A stretch of DNA of 64,000 nt, from the NCBI GenBank assembly GCA_963752045.1, contig CAVVWN010000008.1, forward strand, positions 248,001-312,000, given 5' to 3'. Under the pieces are notes generated by a model, which did no database searches, had not been told where the DNA came from, and saw only the letters and a list, made by a program, of their open reading frames with translations. The position numbers and the translations under genes were made by a program. Below, piece after piece: positions 60,441-64,000 of the stretch (position 1 is the first letter of the stretch; each line of letters begins with the position of its first letter). The DNA comes from DATKDF01 sp963752045. Lineage in GTDB: Bacteria > Acidobacteriota > Vicinamibacteria > Vicinamibacterales > SCN-69-37.

Positions 60441-61247
60441 TTGGTCCGGATTGCCAGCGCGGCCCTGCTCGTTGCCACGATTCTCGGCACTGTCTGGTGG
60501 CTGCCTCCGTGGGCGACCCTCGTCGTGGCGGCTCTCGTGGCCGCTCTTGCTGCCGGCGAGGTTGCCGGCTTCTCCACGCACCTGGGTGCCCGGGTGTCGA
60601 GGCCCTTCGTTGGGGCCGCCGCCGCCCTGATCACGCTCTCCGTCGCGGTCGACCAGGCCGGCGGTTCCGGCGCGGCGGTTCTGACGACGGTGCTCCTGGC
60701 GCTGGTTGTCGCCGGCGGCGCCGTGGCGCTCTCGACTGCGCCAGACCCGGCGACGGTGACGCGGGCGGCGGTGGCCGTGATGGCGCCCATCTATGTCGGC
60801 CTGCCGCTCGGCGTGATCGCGGCCTTGCGCGTGACCGTCGGACCCGAGCCGCTGCTGCTGCTCCTGCTCGTGATCGCCGTGAGCGACACGGCGCAGTACT
60901 ACACGGGCCGTACGCTGGGCCGTCGGAAGCTCGCGCCGGTCGTCAGTCCCGGCAAGACGATCGAGGGGGCCGTCGGCGGCATCGTGGCCGCCGCGCTCGT
61001 GACCGCTCTCGCTGGACCGAGGCTCCTCGAGGCAGTGCCGGTTTCCACGGTGGTCTTCGCCGGGCTTGGGGCTGGGCTGTCACTCTCCGGCATCGTCGGC
61101 GATCTGTTCGAGTCGTTGCTCAAGCGCGGCGCCGACGTCAAGGACTCCTCGTCGCTCATCCCGGGGCATGGCGGCGTGCTGGATCGGATCGACGCGTACC
61201 TCTTCGCTGGTCCGGTCTTCTACGTCTTCCTGGGGCTGGTCGCGTGA
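60441..61247 (+). CDS. cdsA: phosphatidate cytidylyltransferase CdsA
   Basis: Membrane enzyme making CDP-diacylglycerol from CTP and phosphatidate. 268 residues with about seven hydrophobic helices, AVSDTAQYYTGRTLGRRKL, VSPGKTIEGAVGG, and the family signature from SLLKRGADVKDSSSLIPGHG to GVLDRIDAYLF. TTG is the apparent start, 4 bp after the uppS stop. The gene order uppS-cdsA-dxr-rseP is widely conserved. Confidence 0.93.
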   Translation: MVRIASAALLVATILGTVWWLPPWATLVVAALVAALAAGEVAGFSTHLGARVSRPFVGAAAALITLSVAVDQAGGSGAAVLTTVLLALVVAGGAVALSTAPDPATVTRAAVAVMAPIYVGLPLGVIAALRVTVGPEPLLLLLLVIAVSDTAQYYTGRTLGRRKLAPVVSPGKTIEGAVGGIVAAALVTALAGPRLLEAVPVSTVVFAGLGAGLSLSGIVGDLFESLLKRGADVKDSSSLIPGHGGVLDRIDAYLFAGPVFYVFLGLVA

Positions 61248-61269
61248 ACCGGGCGGAGCGGCACCTCTC

Positions 61270-62445
61270 GTGAAGCGTCTCGCCATCCTCGGGTCGACCG
61301 GATCGATTGGCCGCAGCGCGCTTGCTGTCGTCGACGCGCATCCGGATCGGCTGGCCGTCGTGGCGCTCGTCGGCGGAAGCAACGCCACGCGCCTGGCCGA
61401 GCAGGTGCGGAGGTACCGGCCGAAGCTGGCAGGTCTGGCAGCACCCGATGCCGGCGAAGCGTTCGAGGCCGCGCTCGCGCGCGGCGAGCGACCCGAAGCG
61501 TGTCACGTAGGGCCCGAGGCGCTCGTGGCCGCGGCCACACATCCGGATGTCGACATCGTGCTTTGCGCCTCGTCGGGAACCGCCGGCCTCGAGGCCGCGC
61601 TTGCGGCCATCGACGCAGGCAAGACGCTGGCGCTCGCCAACAAGGAAGTGCTCGTCATGGCCGGCGCCTTGATGATCGACGCGGCGACCCGTCGCGGCGT
61701 GGCCGTCCTGCCCGTCGATTCCGAGCACAACGCGATTCACCAGTGCCTGCACGGCCGCGACTTGTCTGAAGTCAGGCGGCTGATTCTCACCGCTTCTGGT
61801 GGCCCGTTCCGGATGCTCGATGCCGAGGCGCTCGCGCGGGTGACGCCGGCCGACGCCCTGCGGCACCCGACCTGGCAGATGGGACGCAAGATCACGATCG
61901 ACTCGGCCACACTCATGAACAAGGGGCTCGAGGTCATCGAGGCGCACTGGCTCTTCGGCCAGCGCGCCGAGACGATTGAGGTCGTCGTGCACCCCCAGTC
62001 GGTCATCCACTCGATGGTGGAACTGCGGGATGGATCGGTGATTGCACAGCTCGGAGTGACCGATATGCGGCTGCCGATCCAGTACGCCTTCTCGTATCCC
62101 GACCGGTGGGAGGCCGCGCTCCCGTCGCTCGACGTCGCCGGGCTCGGAGCTCTGGAGTTTTCCGCGCCTGACCTGGCGCGGTTCCCGTGTCTCGATCTGG
62201 CCTACCAGGCCCTTCGGACGGGCCGCGCCTGGCCGGTCGTGCTCAATGCGGCCAATGAAATCGCGGTGGAAGCCTTCCTCGACGGCCGGTTGCCGTTTGG
62301 CGGCATTCCGCGTGTCATTGCCCGGGCCCTGGACGAGGCCGACCGGAACACCAGCGCTCCCAGCTCGCTCGCCGAGGTGCGCTCGGCGGACGCCTGGGGC
62401 CGGGCATTCGCCGCCGAAACTATCCGTACGCTACCATCGTCGTAA
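61270..62445 (+). CDS. dxr: 1-deoxy-D-xylulose 5-phosphate reductoisomerase Dxr
   Basis: Second step of the MEP isoprenoid pathway. 391 residues from GTG 61270: NADPH motif LAILGSTGSIGRSAL, LANKEVLVMAGAL, LPVDSEHNAIHQCL with metal ligands, LTASGGPFR, HPTWQMGRKITIDSATLMNK, EVIEAHWLF, VHPQSVIHSMVE, PIQYAFSYPDR and VLNAANEIAVEAFL. Supplies precursors for UppS upstream. Confidence 0.96.
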   Translation: MKRLAILGSTGSIGRSALAVVDAHPDRLAVVALVGGSNATRLAEQVRRYRPKLAGLAAPDAGEAFEAALARGERPEACHVGPEALVAAATHPDVDIVLCASSGTAGLEAALAAIDAGKTLALANKEVLVMAGALMIDAATRRGVAVLPVDSEHNAIHQCLHGRDLSEVRRLILTASGGPFRMLDAEALARVTPADALRHPTWQMGRKITIDSATLMNKGLEVIEAHWLFGQRAETIEVVVHPQSVIHSMVELRDGSVIAQLGVTDMRLPIQYAFSYPDRWEAALPSLDVAGLGALEFSAPDLARFPCLDLAYQALRTGRAWPVVLNAANEIAVEAFLDGRLPFGGIPRVIARALDEADRNTSAPSSLAEVRSADAWGRAFAAETIRTLPSS

Positions 62446-62462
62446 CCAAAACAGGGTACAGC

Positions 62463-63758
<1,296 letters not shown>

Positions 63759-63783
63759 GAACAGGCGGGCGGCCCCTCGCTCG

Positions 63784-64000
63784 CTACCTGCGCGCCAGTT
63801 CGGCCTCCGCCGCGATGTGCCCGAACGACGCCCAGTCGGGCTGCTCGATCATCCGCTGCCAGATCGCACGCGCGTCGTCGACTCGTCCCTCGAGGAGCAA
63901 CCACGCGCTCACGCCGTACTGCACGGCCGACCCGCTCGCGCCTTCCGCGGCCCCATCCAGCAGGTCCGCCGGCGTGCGGTCGCCGCGGTAGAGCAGCAGC
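63784..64000 (-). CDS. C-terminal part of a TPR-like protein (partial)
   Basis: The minus strand is open from the window edge to a TAG at 63784-63786 and encodes about 71 residues: LLLYRGDRTPADLLDGAAEG, QYGVSAWLLLEGRVDDARAI, WQRMIEQPDWASFGHIAAEA, ending ELARR. This helix-turn-helix pattern (YGVSAWLLLEGRVDDARAIW) resembles the last TPR units and C-terminus of NlpI-like lipoproteins or general tetratricopeptide proteins. The N-terminus and start are outside the window. Confidence 0.65.
   Translation of the reverse strand, partial: LLLYRGDRTPADLLDGAAEGASGSAVQYGVSAWLLLEGRVDDARAIWQRMIEQPDWASFGHIAAEAELARR

Overview
The window is one contiguous piece of GC-rich bacterial chromosome with dense, mostly housekeeping gene content and many 1-8 bp start/stop overlaps. 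The combination of GC content, the tilS-ftsH-folP-cdaA-ybbR-glmM-pdxJ block, the MoxR/DUF58/BatA/DUF4175 block, Gld-type ABC genes, many secreted or membrane proteins and a small bacterial microcompartment (BMC) locus suggests an Acidobacteriota member, perhaps of the Vicinamibacteria. That taxonomic call is inference from gene content; there is no rRNA in the window. No phage, IS element or CRISPR array was seen.

Layout. 0-1 kb: C-terminal part of a deoxyhypusine synthase-like gene running into short tandem repeats, then a CAT-anticodon tRNA. 1-10.2 kb: tilS, ftsH, folP, cdaA, ybbR, glmM, pdxJ and a TPR protein, covering wobble-base modification, membrane proteolysis, folate, c-di-AMP, cell-wall precursor and PLP synthesis. 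10.2-14.1 kb: a small metal-binding membrane protein, a class V aminotransferase fold enzyme, and a compact BMC locus (class II aldolase with a C-terminal helix, one BMC-H, three BMC-P, and an 81-residue protein with an encapsulation-peptide-like helix and a Cys/His cluster). 14.1-20.3 kb: nth, a secreted cyclophilin, DUF72, queE-queC, a sensor kinase and AlaX. 20.4-31.6 kb: a six-gene VWA/DUF4159/MoxR/DUF58/BatA/DUF4175 block. 31.5-37.9 kb (minus): a PBP4-type peptidase and a GldA/F/G plus DUF4340 ABC system. 38.1-41.6 kb: an ArsR-ZntA metal-export pair with a clear operator, then a LysW-like carrier protein coupled to a LarE-like sulfur transferase. 41.6-51 kb: methyltransferase, Pal, pyrF-pyrD-pyrK, a phosphodiesterase, a PyrR-controlled pyrR-pyrB-pyrC unit and an OPRT-like enzyme. 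51-58 kb: DUF2400, two glycosyltransferases, TolC and an S9 peptidase. 58-64 kb: pyrE, a 159-bp hairpin element, truA, uppS, cdsA, dxr, rseP and the end of a TPR protein.

Functionally, the pyr genes cover UMP synthesis apart from carbamoyl-phosphate synthase. uppS-cdsA-dxr-rseP joins isoprenoid, phospholipid and envelope-stress functions. The BMC locus has genes for a shell and one candidate cargo enzyme, but no visible BMC-T shell protein, aldehyde dehydrogenase or phosphotransacylase.

Two window-wide properties matter when reading the annotation. First, eight single-base insertions and no deletions interrupt six otherwise intact, mostly essential genes (ftsH x2, queE, ABC permease x2, pyrD, pyrB, truA). 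Removing one base at each site restores a full-length protein, so assembly error is the likeliest cause. Second, many intergenic gaps hold short tandem repeats of 7, 8 or 9 bp. Two of these repeat families occur in both orientations, and several arrays touch start or stop codons.
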